From Takakia lepidozioides (Eukaryota; Streptophyta; Takakiopsida; Takakiales; Takakiaceae): 64,000 bases of DNA. The position numbers and the translations under genes were made by a program. The DNA is taken from NCBI GenBank assembly GCA_030704615.1, contig CM060732.1, positions 54,913,053-54,977,052 on the forward strand, given 5' to 3'. Within the stretch, counting starts at the first letter, position 1. Each line of letters opens with the position of its first letter. Shown here one piece after another: positions 42,400-54,600 of the stretch. The notes under the pieces were generated by a model. The model was not told the origin of the DNA, did no database searches, and saw only the letters and a list, made by a program, of their open reading frames with translations.

Positions 42400-45173
42400 G
42401 ACTCTGATGAGGCGGAAAGTTTCACTGAAATTCTCACAGCTGCAAATTGTGGGTTCAACACGACACTCTCACAATCTCAGATTCTTGCAGCATCAACCCT
42501 CATCTTCCTCCATCCCCCCTACCCACTTGCTGCATCGGACATTGTTAAAGACAGAGATCCGAGGGAGGCCAGCCACGGGGGTATGAAAGCCCTCTTCAGG
42601 CCCTTGCCACCAGTTTGCATTGTAGCCGTCCGCACGGGATACGATCTAGTAACTCTACAGATACCTGCTTTTAGGTCTCTAAAGTATTCACACTTACGCC
42701 AGGCTAACACTTGTCAACCATGGCACTTTTTCCCCCTTGCTGGCGTTTGTCTTTCTTCCTCTCTTGCTCACATTAAGGGCCGCTACCTCGAGTGGAGCGG
42801 GTTTGTGGCTAAGAGACAGTGACACTGGCTTCATAGTTATTTATAAACATCAGGGCTTTTCTATCATAATTGTCTGCTTTGCAGATGAGGTGCGTGGGAT
42901 GTTATGAAGTCTGCTCAATGCCATGTTTTCTCTCTGGCAAGCATGCAACTTCAGACACATACCTTAACCAAAAGAGCACTCGCTACTTCAATGCTAAATT
43001 GGGCTGTTCTGTGACCAAACTACTGGAAGAGGCTACATGTCTGTCATTGGGGCTTCTACCCCACTTTGAATCAATGTGCGTTGTACTCGGATTTCTAAGT
43101 CAGGTGTCCAATGATGCGGTATCTAGTATCTAGCTCCTCCAGTCCGATTTCCCGACAGAACCATTGTGCGGGCTGTCCTGCCAGGATGTAGTAAGCTTAT
43201 AAATATCTTCCTGTGGGCCGCTCTTTCCCATCTGTTTGGGAAAACACATCCGGGAATGATCTCTATGTTTCTGTGGCTTAAAGTCAGGTACTTACCTATC
43301 AATCCAGTACTCTACCACACCATTTTTAGCTGGCTGTCCTCCCAAGCTGTGAGTGAGCTCTTATACATTCATCTGTCTTGGCACTATCCAACTCTGTTTT
43401 GACCTTAACTTTGGGGAGATTTGAGGAACACTGCAATCTACTAAAACCTCAACAGCGAAACCTGAACGCCTGCTCAATGTGCGTTCTGATATATATGATG
43501 TTGTCACCTCAGCCTTACATTCCTCTTGAGGCAGTGATCCAGCTTTTCTCAGCTTCTCGTGTGTTTTGGAGAGGTTGTGGAGGAAGATGACCGAGTAGCA
43601 AAGCCACACAGCGTTTACAGTTGTGAGTGGATTCTGGAGATGAAACACTCTCACCATGAGAGTAACAGTCTGAAAACTATTTTGCAGTAAGGATTTTCAA
43701 TACCACAGGAGAAAGTTGCAGATTCTTGCATGGAAACCACGTACACAATTTGCAATAGAATTCTATTGCCTGTCCAAGAACACAAAAACACCCTAAGAGG
43801 TTGTTACGGAAGTTTGAGCAGCATTTGCAGAAAAACCCACCACTTCTCCTCACTGGTAACCATTCTGACAGTAGTCCAGTCATCTTCCAATGCTGCAATT
43901 TCTATACGGTGGGGTATCCCCTGGTAACTATCCAGTTGTTAACATGTCAGATAGTGATGCTATATGTTACCTAGCTGATAAGCCCCCTCTGGTTGAACAC
44001 CCATGAGATGATTAATGATGTGTTCAACAATGCAACCTTTTTCTCATTGCATGCTCCAGAGCATACTTAGTTCATGGAGGACAGGAGACAATCAAGCAGT
44101 ACGCACCAGAAGAGACTCTCTCCAGTCAGTTCACTACTTTTGCAGATGCCTCCCCTGCAATTCTTTGGAGGCAAGTATAGCACTAGATTGCCCTAAGAAT
44201 TTACAAGTACACACGACAAGAATGAGAGAATGTACTCATAAGACGTTGTTTGCCGTAGCCTTAGCCTTGTGGCCATTGACCCCGCGCCCAGTTTGAGCAG
44301 AACACAGTGAGAGAGGTGGGTGCCATGGATATCCATTGCAAGCTCTAAGAACCCATAGAACTTTGCTACAAGCACTCACCAAACAGCTTTTGCAAGACCA
44401 GTAGAATGGGTGGATCAACAAGCCTTCATGTGCCTTCAACTGGTGCAAATCTCTTTCACAGCCTACCCCTGTTAGCCAACAAATACCCTGCCCAAATACG
44501 TCTTCAGACAGACCCACTGATATGGTAGGATTGAGCTCGCGTGCCCCTGAAACACTTCCTAAGGTACAAGAGACTGTCAATAGTTCAGTCATTGCTGTGC
44601 AGCAAAGGAGCCGGCACACATGCCTGACAGCAAATAGATTTACAGCTTAGCTATGCTTGTCAGCCAAGATCAAAACCAACAATGGGTCTTAGATTACATC
44701 TACTACTTGGCACCCTGTGGGTATGTATGTAGCTTGGATGTAGAACTACTTTTGTGTCCAGCTGCATGATACCAGCCAAACACTAGCTATAGTGACTGCA
44801 TCACAGGATCTCTTGGATCCTGATGCAGTTCCTGCCCATCAGGTCTGTTCTCTTCCCTTGTCCTTCTCACATCCCGCCCCCCATAACCACAGAGGGCCCC
44901 CACTGCCTTCCACGTACATTGGAAAGTTTCTTTCCTTCATTCTTTCTTCCATTTCATTTCTTTCTCCCCCTCTCCTCGCCCGCCCCCATGGATCCTTTGG
45001 TACTCCCGTGGAAATAATCAATGTCTTCTGTGCTTCACTCCTGCAATGAGCCATCCCACATTATCCTACTTAAGCATGGCTGAAGCCAAGTCATGTAGAG
45101 GGAACAATATCTCTGCCCATCTGAAGTACAGTGACAGCTTACCCACGAACTTCTGGAGAAAGAGGGAGAGTAC
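42400..45173. other. Spacer between RSRC2-like and RAE1-like genes
   Basis: It holds the upstream region of the RSRC2-like gene and presumably the missing last exon of the RAE1-like gene, which I could not find. A short repeat (GTACTCATAAGACG family) lies at 44229. No other gene is supported. Confidence 0.4.
44229..44303 (+). repeat. Intronic-type repeat (GTACTCATAAGACG family), copy 1
   Basis: Core GTACTCATAAGACGTTGTTT, then GCCGTAGCC, GGCCATTGACCCCGCGCCC and AGTTTGAGC. Nearly identical to 52795-52862. Other copies at 46746, 46818, 53009, 55717, 56067 and 63238. Confidence 0.75.
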
Positions 45174-45600
45174 CTCAGTTCGATGCAACAAAATAAAATC
45201 CTTGAGCTGGGCAGGGTTGTGAAGCGGAGGACCCTTGCTCCAATCACAGCTCACCTGGATCACTAACCCCCCCATTAGTCACCTGTCTCTTTCCCTCTGT
45301 CCTTGGGCCTCCTGCAGATGATAAATCTTTCTCTCTCTCTCCCACTCCCATAGAGGCAGGCACAGCTCTAGACATTACCGCATATGCGAAGATGGTCCCG
45401 TCGTTGTTGAAGCTACAGCATGGAATGGGCTCGTAACACCTCTGCAGTGCCTGTAAGTCCACAAAAAAAAACACACGAGTCTCAGTATCTACTTGACTAT
45501 ATGCGTAGGACTGCTGTAGTCAACTCATTTGAAAATTCTTGTGGAGACCAAACAAGCATTCTTATAGAGAGACAGGTAGATGGTGAGTGATAAAGTACAG

Positions 45601-45675
45601 GTGAGCTAGGATTGGAGCAGGGGTACAGAGAACTGCAACCCTGCCCAGTTGAAGGATTTTATCCTGTTACATCCA
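45601..45675 (+). repeat. Inverted copy of RAE1 exon (45174-45254) inside an intron
   Basis: CAG|GTGAGCTAGGATTGGAGCA and the following bases to about 45675 repeat the last visible RAE1 exon on the opposite strand. It translates DWSRGTENCNPAQLKDFILL with a TAG just before DWS. GTENCNP is closer to the usual RAE1 sequence than GPPLHNP in the sense exon. Both copies have an AG before GTGAGC. Confidence 0.75.
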
Positions 45676-46422
45676 TGCACTGCCACGCCTACATGGCGTG
45701 TTTTTATTGGATACGAGGAAACTACGTACCTTCAATCTTACTCCCCGGTCCTTGTCCCAAAACTTGCAGACTCCATCTGAACCTGCAGTAGCAAAAGTGG
45801 CGTGGACCTGCAAACATGCATCGAGATGTCACCTTATGCACCCAAAGAATTCGCTTGGTCAAGACAGAGTATGCAAAAACAACTCTGAGGCAAGTTAACA
45901 AACAGAAGCTTTAGAAGGAAAGAGGGGTCCCTTTCGACGTACAGGATGGAAGTTGATGGCATTGACAGCATAGATATCACTGTTATCCCTGTGGCACGAC
46001 AAGGTAAAATCTTTTTCTTGTTGTGCCTGATCAATATGCTGGAGCGCAACTCTTCCATGAATGGAGCCCACCAAGAATCCCTGTTTGTCTGGAAATACTG
46101 CAACACAGCTTGTCTGGTGTTTGAAGGGTGATCGGATCCTTGTGAACTCCCTCTGCCTCAAGAAAACATCTCAATCAATCAATGAACCCCAGTTCCCCTA
46201 TCTTCCTTGCCTACAGACAACCATCACCAGAAGCCATATGATTGCAAGATTATGACAAGTTTCAGTCTACTAGATTCAACTCTCGGTTCATCTCTCTCTA
46301 GGACCTTAAGGATGGTCTGAAGGCCTACCTACACCTCAGCAGTAGACTGAAATTTAAACTTGGGGACAGGGAGCCTACCTTTGAACAAAACAGATGCAGA
46401 GGAAAAGGAGATTGTAATTGCC

Positions 46423-46680
46423 CCATGCACAGGCACTGTGAAGACGATATCCATTTCCTGATACATTCTCTGGGGTATTATTCTCACCAGAGAGTTACCC
46501 TCTTCAAGAACATCAAGAACATGGTTCATGCACCTCTGTTCACCAGCAAAATCTCAAGCAGAGCCCAAAGCCCTGGCCCTGTTGGGATCTAACTTTTGGG
46601 CTGCTCACACACAGCAGATTGCGTGAACGGCTATCTAGAGGATATCTGGAAAGCCAGAACTAATTGTTTATATCACTGAC
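46423..46680 (+). mobile_element. LINE ORF2 3' relic in RAE1 intron
   Basis: The plus-strand frame reads CEDDIHFLIHSLGYYSHQRV, TLFKNIKNM and GYLEDIWKAR. The pattern is that of the end of a LINE ORF2 protein (HFLIHC...Y, then a basic end). The same sequence is inverted at 55855-56060 and partly present at 63345-63455. Confidence 0.6.
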
Positions 46681-46745
46681 GTAAGTCCCACTACTGGAGC
46701 GAGTCACTCACAAAGGTAGTGTCTATTGTCTATTCCCTCTGTTTC

Positions 46746-46887
46746 CAATCAAACTGGGTGTGGGGTCTATGGCCACAAGGCTACGGCAAACAAAGTCTTG
46801 AGTACATCTCTATCCTAGTTTCTGTCCAAACTGGGTGCCGGGTCTAGGGCGACAAGGCTACGGCAAACTAACTCATATGAGTACATG
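46746..46887 (-). repeat. Two inverted copies of the GTACTCATAAGACG family
   Basis: 46746-46806 and 46818-46887 are tandem copies on the minus strand, each with AAACTGGGTG, GGGTCTA and CACAAGGCTACGGCAAAC or GACAAGGCTACGGCAAAC. They lie in an intron of the RAE1-like gene. Confidence 0.7.
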
Positions 46888-47659
46888 CTCTCTCTACCCT
46901 AGTTGCTTACCTGAGGGCTGGTAAGATTGTAGACGACGGTGTTCTGATCTGCAGTGGCCACCACCATCAGTGGGTGGCACACACTGATTCCATCACAGCC
47001 CTCTGGCAATTGTTGTGTGTGCGCTGGAGTCTGCTGCAGCAGGTCCCAGTACCTGCACATACCCCATCACCCTGTTAGTTAGAGATTGGGTTTCAGGGAA
47101 TAGACAGTGCAATCTCCCACGGATCTCATAGTAGAGAGGGCAGTAAAAGAAGAAGTAATTTTTGGTGAAAATAACATACTTGAGAGTTTTGTCCCAGCTC
47201 CGGTCACCAGTAGGTTCATTTCGGGAATCCAGGATATGGCCTCGATGGAGGTATCATGCATCCCCACAGTCACCGGCTGCCCACCTGACAGTATGGGCCA
47301 CATCTTGGCCTGCCTGTCATACCCTGCTGAAAACACCGTGCTGCCATCGTCCTTCCAGGCTGTGCACAGTACCTGCACAGCATGCATTCTTACCCTGTTA
47401 CTTCATTCTTATTTGCAACTGCTGGGTTCCACTGGCACCCTGTAAGAGTCACTGAGGGTCGTCATCAGCAGACCAGAATAAGGATACCATCAGTGGCTAC
47501 AGCAAACAGAATCAAGTGCCTCAGATTGCCAAACTCGCAACATATACAGAAACAACTCAACATGAAAAGCAAAAAAACTCACTGGCTGATCATGAGAGAT
47601 GGCTCCCTTGGGAATAATATCCCCATTTTCTGGAAGCTCCCAGCACCGTACCTGCAAGT

Positions 47660-48470
47660 CCACCTTCCTCATATTTTCAGCACACCACTAGGAGTCCACC
47701 TGGAGGAGCCTCACTTTGGTCTATGTTCCTTCAATTTGTATCAATACCCTTATCAGCATTCGCTTTTCAGTCAAACGCAAGAAGGTTCAAGGGGATGTGA
47801 CCTGATGGTCCCAAGATGAAGCAACAAGGTAGTCTGCCTTCGTACTGAAACTCAAACTAGAGATGCTGTCGGTTGGGGGTGACACAACCTGAAAAAAAAC
47901 TCACAGTTGAAGATCGCAGCTCTTGAAGTTTGGGTCCAGAAGGTACAATTATCAGGGTTAAGCCTATGAGGTACTCCTCCCTTCTAAGCAAGCAGAAATA
48001 ATATAGCATTCCAAGAGTGGCGCTAAGCAAATTTAACCTCAAACTGTTGAGTATCCGTGAAGGGCGCCATCATCCAGATGCATCGCGCACAACAGCACAA
48101 CAGCACAGCAATCTCTGGAGCGGTCCTTTCTGATGCGCCCTCTCCACCTCCCCACCACCTTGTCCTCGATAAGTGAGAAGCTCCGCCCACAACGGTAAGC
48201 TAACGGTAACGGTAAGCCCTAAACGGTAATCTCGTCGGTAGCAGATTAGCTGTATACTCACGTGGTCCTTTTTTCCTTGTTCTCTAGTGTGAAAGATGCC
48301 ATCACCTGGTAATTTTGCATTTTGATTGTAAATGCGATGAAATCCCATGCAATCGTTATCTTGTAAAACCTAAACACGATGAAGCTACTGTAGGGCAGGA
48401 TAACTGAGGAGTCATCCCCGACATTAGCAGCTGGGGCTCTGGCGTATGGAATACCAAATGCCTGACAATT
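47660..48470. other. Region upstream of visible RAE1 exons
   Basis: The first RAE1 blade is expected here or farther upstream, but I found no matching exon. A (GGTAA)-like word CGGTAA repeats near 48192-48230. No gene is supported. Confidence 0.35.
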
Positions 48471-48477
48471 CTACTAT

Positions 48478-48602
48478 CATCTACAACCCTCATCAAGTCA
48501 TCCACAACCCTCGACAAATCATCTACGACCCCCCACAAATCATCTACGACCCTCGACAAATTAACCACTAGTGGTTGTAGATGATTTGTCGAGGGTTGAT
48601 TT
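48478..48602. repeat. 21-base repeats ending in a palindrome
   Basis: About four imperfect units of ATCATCTACGACCCTCGACAA, then a central CCACTAGTGG palindrome, then one unit inverted (TAGATGATTTGTCGAGGGTT). It can form a hairpin with arms of about 25 bases. On the minus strand it reads VVDDLSRVVDDL but is not a gene I trust. Confidence 0.7.
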
Positions 48603-48664
48603 TGTGGGCAAACGTTATGCATAGGGGTACCAAATGCCCATGTCTTCATCCCACTTGTTCAGCA

Positions 48665-48900
48665 AATATTCTCTAATAGATTCTTAGATCCTTTAGAATT
48701 ATGCTTAGATGCTTTTGCATTGCGAAATTCCACATGAGGGGAAAGTGTCTTTTCCCTTGTTTTTTTTAAAAATAAAAAATAAAAAATCTCTCATGCCACT
48801 TTAGAGGAGAGTGTCTTTTCCCTTGCTTTAACCAAAAAACAAACAAAACAAAACAAAAACTCCCATGGATAATTTCCCACTGCGAAATTCCACTTGATAA
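48665..48900. other. Spacer with A-rich run
   Basis: A-rich stretch near 48760-48790 and 48830-48860. It ends where copy B of the Gln-rich family begins. Confidence 0.4.
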
Positions 48901-48904
48901 GCAA

Positions 48905-50304
48905 TCACCTTGTGGTTATGAGCTCCACCGGATTATTGCGGACTGCCGGTGGTCATTTGTACTCTTTCATTATTCCATGGAGTTTTCTATTGAGGAAGCC
49001 AACCATGTTCTGGAAGCCGCCTCTGCTGTTGCCATTGAAGCCACAAACGTCTAAAATGCGTCGCCTCTACTTGTGCAGCTGATTCTCATAGATGACCCAC
49101 GGCCTGAAGACCTCAGACATATGCCTATGGCACATCCAACCTTTGGGGTGCGAAGAAAACACTTGTTCGGATTGACTGATGAGGACTTTGAGCGCATGGC
49201 AGCTTCACTACAACACAGATGGATGCAATTTGACAATTTTCGCTCATACAACAAGTTGATGAAGGATCTGCATAGTTTGAGGATGGACTTACTCCATGAA
49301 ACAGACCACAGAAGTTTGTGGTAGATAACGCATTGCACTGGTTTACATTGGTGATGGAGCAAGCAGTATTCGACATTGTTTTGCAGAATCCCAATGTCTT
49401 CAAAGTCCTGTGGTGTGGGATCCCAACTGAAGACCGCATCGGCGCCATTACTCATCTCGATGGAGCATGCATGTGCCGGCAAATCAAGGACATTAGCCTC
49501 GTCGGAAATCTCTTGGAAGGTAAAATGTTATGAGCAACTTTCGTGTTTCAGCTCAATTTCTTTTGCCAACTTTTTTAGAAGTTCACATTTGCATAAACAT
49601 GTGTTGCAGGGCGAGTTGATCTGGGAGACAAGCAAGTGCAGGCTGCTTTCGACTCTTTTGCCAGAGGTGCAAGGGACCTTGTCCTGGCTTTACAAGGAGT
49701 TCGGGAGACTGTCCAGCAGACTGGCCACAAGAATGTCCAACAACATATTCCCCACGACACATGTGGGCAGACTGCCCAAGTGCTGGAGACCAAGCATGTA
49801 CACCAGACCGTCCCGGGTAATAGGCCGGATCACTCCCAGCAGACTGCCCCGCACACACATACTCAGTATGTGCAAACGGTACTGAGCGGGCAGCGAACTT
49901 TGCAGACTTTACAACAGACCAGCCAACAGACTGCCCCTCAGCCGACTGTGCAGCAGACCACCGAACATGACCACAAGACTACTCCTCAGCAGACTGTGCA
50001 GCAGACCGACGAATCCAGCCAGCAGATTACCCCTCAGCAGACTGTGCAGCACACTGGCGAACCCACTCAGCAGATGGCCGAGCAGACTATCTAGGAGACT
50101 AACAACCAGTCTGTTCCCTGGATTGTGCAACAGACTCGGATGCACTGGCCTCACCGGGACCCTGTGGACGAATTTCTGCTGAGTTCCCAACAACATATTT
50201 TTGGATATGCCAGTATGAGTGTTTTGACCGAGTCCACTTTTCCCCCATGCACATTCACTGACGACGTCATCAGGTCACCGGTAAAGCAAAGGATTAAACC
50301 ATGA
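48905..50304 (+). pseudogene. Gln-Gln-Thr family copy B, 5'-truncated
   Basis: It begins within the central domain (HYSMEFSIEEANHVLEAAS), has a TAA at 49052 where copy A has Gln (VQN), and continues LILIDDPRPEDLRHMPMAHP and FGVRRKHLFGLTDEDFERMA. A later exon, about 49306-49519, has VVDNALHWFTLVMEQAVFDI and LWCGIPTEDRIGAITHLDGA. An intron 49520-49609 (GTAAAATG to TTGCAG) joins in phase to RVDLGDKQVQAAFDSFARGA. Then follow about a dozen Gln-Gln-Thr units (TPQQTVQQTDESSQQITPQQ) to a TAG at 50092. Beyond it the frame stays open to 50304 (WPHRDPVDEFLLSSQQHIFG). Together with copy A this outlines the family: finger, repeats, central domain, second domain, repeats. Function unknown. Confidence 0.65.
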
Positions 50305-50366
50305 GGATTGAACCTAGGATCTCATGGTGCTGAAGGATTGAACCCAAGATCTCATGGAGCTGAATC
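50305..50366. repeat. Thirty-base tandem pair
   Basis: GGATTGAACC(T/C)A(G/A)GATCTCATGG then GCTGAA, twice at 50305 and 50335. Read on the minus strand the unit carries GGTTCAATCC, a box B-like word, so it may be a SINE scrap. Confidence 0.6.
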
Positions 50367-50369
50367 TTC

Positions 50370-51670
50370 CTACAGAAAGGAAGAATGCATTCTCAATGAA
50401 GGAAAAACCTGGCAAAGGACATATGCACCGGAGGGGAGGGACGACAATAAGAGGCACAACAGCAGCAGCCATGACAAGTCCCAGTGTATGCATCGCAGCA
50501 TCAACTCCAGCGGTGGCGCCGGCCCCATGATCCGTGTGCGTGGCGCAATGCACTCGCTGTTGCGGGGATGTAGCACATCGAGCTCTTCTCCCTCCCACAG
50601 ACAGATATACTTATGTATGAGGGGAGATACATGTCTTCCGTCAGAAGGAGAGAGGTGGATGGAGGAGGGAACTACCTATCTTGAATATGAAACACTGATA
50701 CCTCGTTTGCCTCACATCGACCTACAGCCGTTGGAGAGGAAGATCTATCGTGGGCTGAGGTGACACCATGCAAAGATTTTCAAGAAAGATGCTATCCAAA
50801 TTCCAGGAAGCCTTTGGGCTCTAATTTCCAGAGATTCCAAAAAATCAGACTACATCAGGTGATCTGGTATTCATGTCTTCGCTTGAGTGCCCTTATCGAC
50901 CATCTTACCTTTTGATTGTCTGATTTTGCAGGATCCAGACAAGTATTGCCACTGCACTTAGTTTTGGCAGTAAAATGGCACTGTGCAAGTTAACTCTCCG
51001 AGTTGTGCAAACAGAACAGGCTACTCTTCTTCAGTAACTACGTTCAACACCTTTCCTGATGGTTCTTTTAATTTTGCAGTGACACAGGAGATTCGCCATT
51101 GCAAAGCTCAAGTCCTGAAATCGAATGTTTAAGTTGGATGCATGCAGATAAGTACAAGTTAGCCCGATCGGGAGGAGAAACTCAATAACAATGTCTGCCC
51201 AATCTGTCATGTGTGGAAACAACCTTACTGTACTCAGCAATCACACACACGATTACTTGAGTTGGGAATATGGAATAGCTCGTCCTTGCAGGTCCAAGCC
51301 TTGCTTTCCCCCGAAAGCATGTAGCAAGATGGTTTTGAGCTCTGTTTATTATATCTTGAATGGACTCAAATCTCACCTTTTGGCTAACTATGTACAATCA
51401 CTAAGCTGACAAACCACACTTTGCTAGTTGATCAGCACAGGCACACCACTTACATTGTGTACATCTTAGAGACTCTGATCTGTCTGCAAATCACAGAAGT
51501 GACTCCCACACCTCTTCTTGGTGATTGCTTGCTCTTCCATTCACTTTCAATCTCCAGGTATGCTGGGCTCTATCCTTGTCCACAGGATGAGAGAGAAAAA
51601 TGAAATGAAATGGTGCTTTATAACGTCCGCGGAAAGCTCGTAGAGCTTATGGGACAAAATGGAAGAGGGC
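50370..51670. other. Spacer upstream of the OSCA gene's end
   Basis: Short frames only. The 3' untranslated region of the OSCA-like gene is expected at the right side. No other gene is supported. Confidence 0.4.
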
Positions 51671-54600
51671 TTAGACAGCTTCGGACGGGGATGGAAGGAG
51701 GTGGTCAGTGTAAGATTTGCTATGCACTTCCATGTCAGGTGGTCGCAATGTAGGGTGCAGATAGGCATTCTGAATGCATTTTAGCATGTCCTCGGTCACG
51801 CCTTTCTCATCGTCTATTTGATCCTTTTTCACTGTGCTCTGTCCCATTGATCCCAAACACAACGTAGGCTGTGAGATGTAACCAGGAGAAGAAGGGAAAA
51901 AGGGAAAGTTGAGAACAAAAAATTGGAGTAAGAAGAGTGGCACAGGAATGACTCTATCATGACATCTAGTTCCAGTAGCTTCTCGTAATTAAAGGCAAGA
52001 TATTGAGCTGACCTTCTACTTGAGGAATATTAAGCAACAGTACCTCCACATTGTAGCGTTTGAAGGTGGGTAGAAACCGCTGCCGACAAAGCTCATTGAA
52101 AAGCAGAGTGAGAATAGGTAGGGGTACACATGCGAATGAGGCCACCCCCAAGCCTTTGACCGTAAAAAGTCCAATGAACAATATTTGCATTAGAACCAAG
52201 CAGCATATGATCCGGATGTGTACATGAGGCCAGAATTGGCCACCAGTATCATATGCTGGTTCATAGACATGTAATATCTGCACTCACGCAGCACAAGGTT
52301 TCAATTAGACTACTATCTCTGAAGTATCCCTGACCAGATTCGAGTCCAAACTTTCCTAGAAGGCAATGGCAAGCACACTACAGCACACTACTCTCTTCTT
52401 CCTTACCACACAATTTAATGCTCAGGCTTATAATATACAAAGAAAGTCAGCAACTGCCGGTGCAGGGAGGACAGGGATAAAGAGTAGTGATGCCACCTGA
52501 TTACGGAAAACAATGTAGCCGAGGATAAAATATATGAGAAGAAATGGAAGCAACAGAGGCGTGATAATCGAATATGTCAGCCCCAACAGAACAAAGAGGA
52601 GCACATATGGCAACATCCGGTAGTAGGGCAGTGACCGAACATCACTCGAATGGAGTTGCTTTCTGTCACTTGTGTTCCTTGTCAGTACGTTCACGGTGAG
52701 TGATCCTGGATGTAAGATCTCAAGAGGGAAGCCTGCCCAACCACTCGTCATCACGTAAGTTATGAAAAAATCCGCCTGTCAACAAACAGAAAGATTGTAC
52801 TCATAAGACGTTGTTTGCCGTAGCCTTGTGGCCATTGACCCCGCGCCCAGTTTGAGCGGGAACAAAAGGGACAAACAGAAAGAGAGTGACTCAGAGGTGT
52901 CGCTTATAGTCATGGATAGCCAAGCATAATGCTGAAGCCTCTATCCGCAAGGTAATAGACAACATGAGCTTCAAGAAAGCCAATAATAACACAAACGAAT
53001 TTTGAAAAGAATGTACTCTTACGACGTTTGCTGTGGCCGCCATCGACCCTGCACCCAGTTTGGGCTGAACAAGAGGGAGGAAGAGAGAGAGCTTACTTTG
53101 CTAGGTATCGCTTCAGCTAGACGCCTTGGTATTTCCCGGGGTTCAGATGAGAATGAGTCAATTATACTCATGAGTGAACCCCCCAATACACCAACAAGGA
53201 ACACATTGCCAGCCAGAAGGATGAAAAATTTTCCTGCTGCCTTCCTCTCCTGACGACTTCTGGAGACATGACCTTCAATTTTCGAAAGGAAAAGCATGAT
53301 GGGAGGAATGCCATAGTAAAGTGCCGCAAGAACAAGGGCAGGAAGGTATCCTTTTAACACCTGCTCCAATCCAGGGCTGCAAAACAGTGAGGACAAAGTC
53401 AGACCAATACCCACTAAAGAAATGAGGTCATATTGTGTTTTCCAGTCTTCCACAATACCTCTGCTCATTTTATCCCTTCTTTCACCATTACCCTCCCTCT
53501 CCAAGGTGAGGGCCTTCTGTGTTGCTGCAGCTTGCCAATCTATGTAGGTAACATAGATGCTGAAATGCTTCACAAGAACCATGGCAACCTGCTCCCCAAT
53601 TCTGTCCAGCTTGGAAACTCCTACGAGCAATATTAAGGTAGTGCCCCCCAGAATCTGGGTCTACCACATACCGAATCTCCAAGTCTCTGACATAGACAAT
53701 AGGTGGAATTTGCCCCATGACCACAGTGATGGCCTATCTATTTTAAGCTGAGACTGTACAGGTTGAAAGGAGAAGCTCACATTTTCCAGAGAATGTCTCC
53801 AATATTCTGTGGTAAGTATTCTTTGAAGCTATCGAGGTTGGCAAAGGCCACTACTACAGCCGTCAGAGGTGTGAAGAAGAGAGTCATGAGACCAGCTCCA
53901 ACTGCGGCTAATTTGTTGCGGAACATTCTCTGCCACAAAGGTATCTCTAGATTTTCCCAGTCAACATCTCTCGGTTCCGGGGCCCATTCAGTGACCCACA
54001 ATAGTGGGTTTGTTGATTGCTGAGTCTGGGCAGTAACAACCGCTTCCCACCTTCTCTTGAATGAAACAAATACTGTTGGCAGTTCCTGCACCCAAGTACC
54101 TCTTTGTCAAATTCGTTTCTCCCTTGGCTGCTTCTCTTCTCCATTAATTCTGCCTTATGTTCAACTCGTCCACCCTTTTACATCCCTTCCCATCTGTATC
54201 TACCTCCCTTCTCTCCATAGCCGCTCTGCCACAAGTTATTGGCCTTACAAAACAAGCTGGAAAATTAAAGACGCCTTATACTAAGCACAACACATAGCAC
54301 ACGGTCAACAAAAGAGATACCGTATTTTGCTAAGTGAACTTCAATACAGAGCTGATTTTCCCCCCAGGTCATTTCGTAGTACTTGCCTTTGCAGCCCAAA
54401 GGGTGATGAAAAATTTGCCTGGCTCAATGACAGCAATTTCACAAGGACAAGAAAGGAATCACAGACATGTTGACAAGAGCGTTGAAGGACTAGCTAGCCT
54501 CAGGTAATCTACCTTCTTTCTACTCAGAATTTCATGTTGACTCTCTCGGATCTGTTGATAAAGATCTTCCAGCTTCCGGGTGTGCAACTCAAGAGGGTCC

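Larger units (their letters stand above)
45174..47651 (-). pseudogene. RAE1: RAE1/GLE2-like WD40 mRNA export factor, frameshifted and incomplete
   Basis: Seven exons are seen: 47651-47583, 47372-47180, 47052-46911, 46152-45943, 45807-45730, 45450-45379 and 45254-45174. They encode [109 protein letters not shown] and CYEPIPCCSFNNDGTIFAYA, then CDWSKG. This order is specific to RAE1, the nuclear-pore WD40 protein that takes part in mRNA export. Exon 2 is one base short: the sequence before DKTLK reads GGAGCTGGGAC where GSWD is expected, and its length (193) breaks the phase with the next exon. The first blade and last residues were not found. It could be a pseudogene, or a real gene with one sequencing error and distant end exons. 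Confidence 0.85.

Noticed and set aside
48478-48602. CRISPR-like array
   Set aside because: The units are contiguous and imperfect with no spacers, and the DNA is from a eukaryote.
20040-50145. CAG-to-Gln code reassignment (TAG = Gln)
   Set aside because: The RSRC2-like gene uses TAG as its true stop after a conserved C-terminus, so decay explains the TAG codons better.
53377-53630. Upstream extension of an OSCA exon as coding sequence
   Set aside because: The frame is open, but exon 6 joins in phase to the acceptor at 53376 and the family alignment leaves no room for the extra residues.
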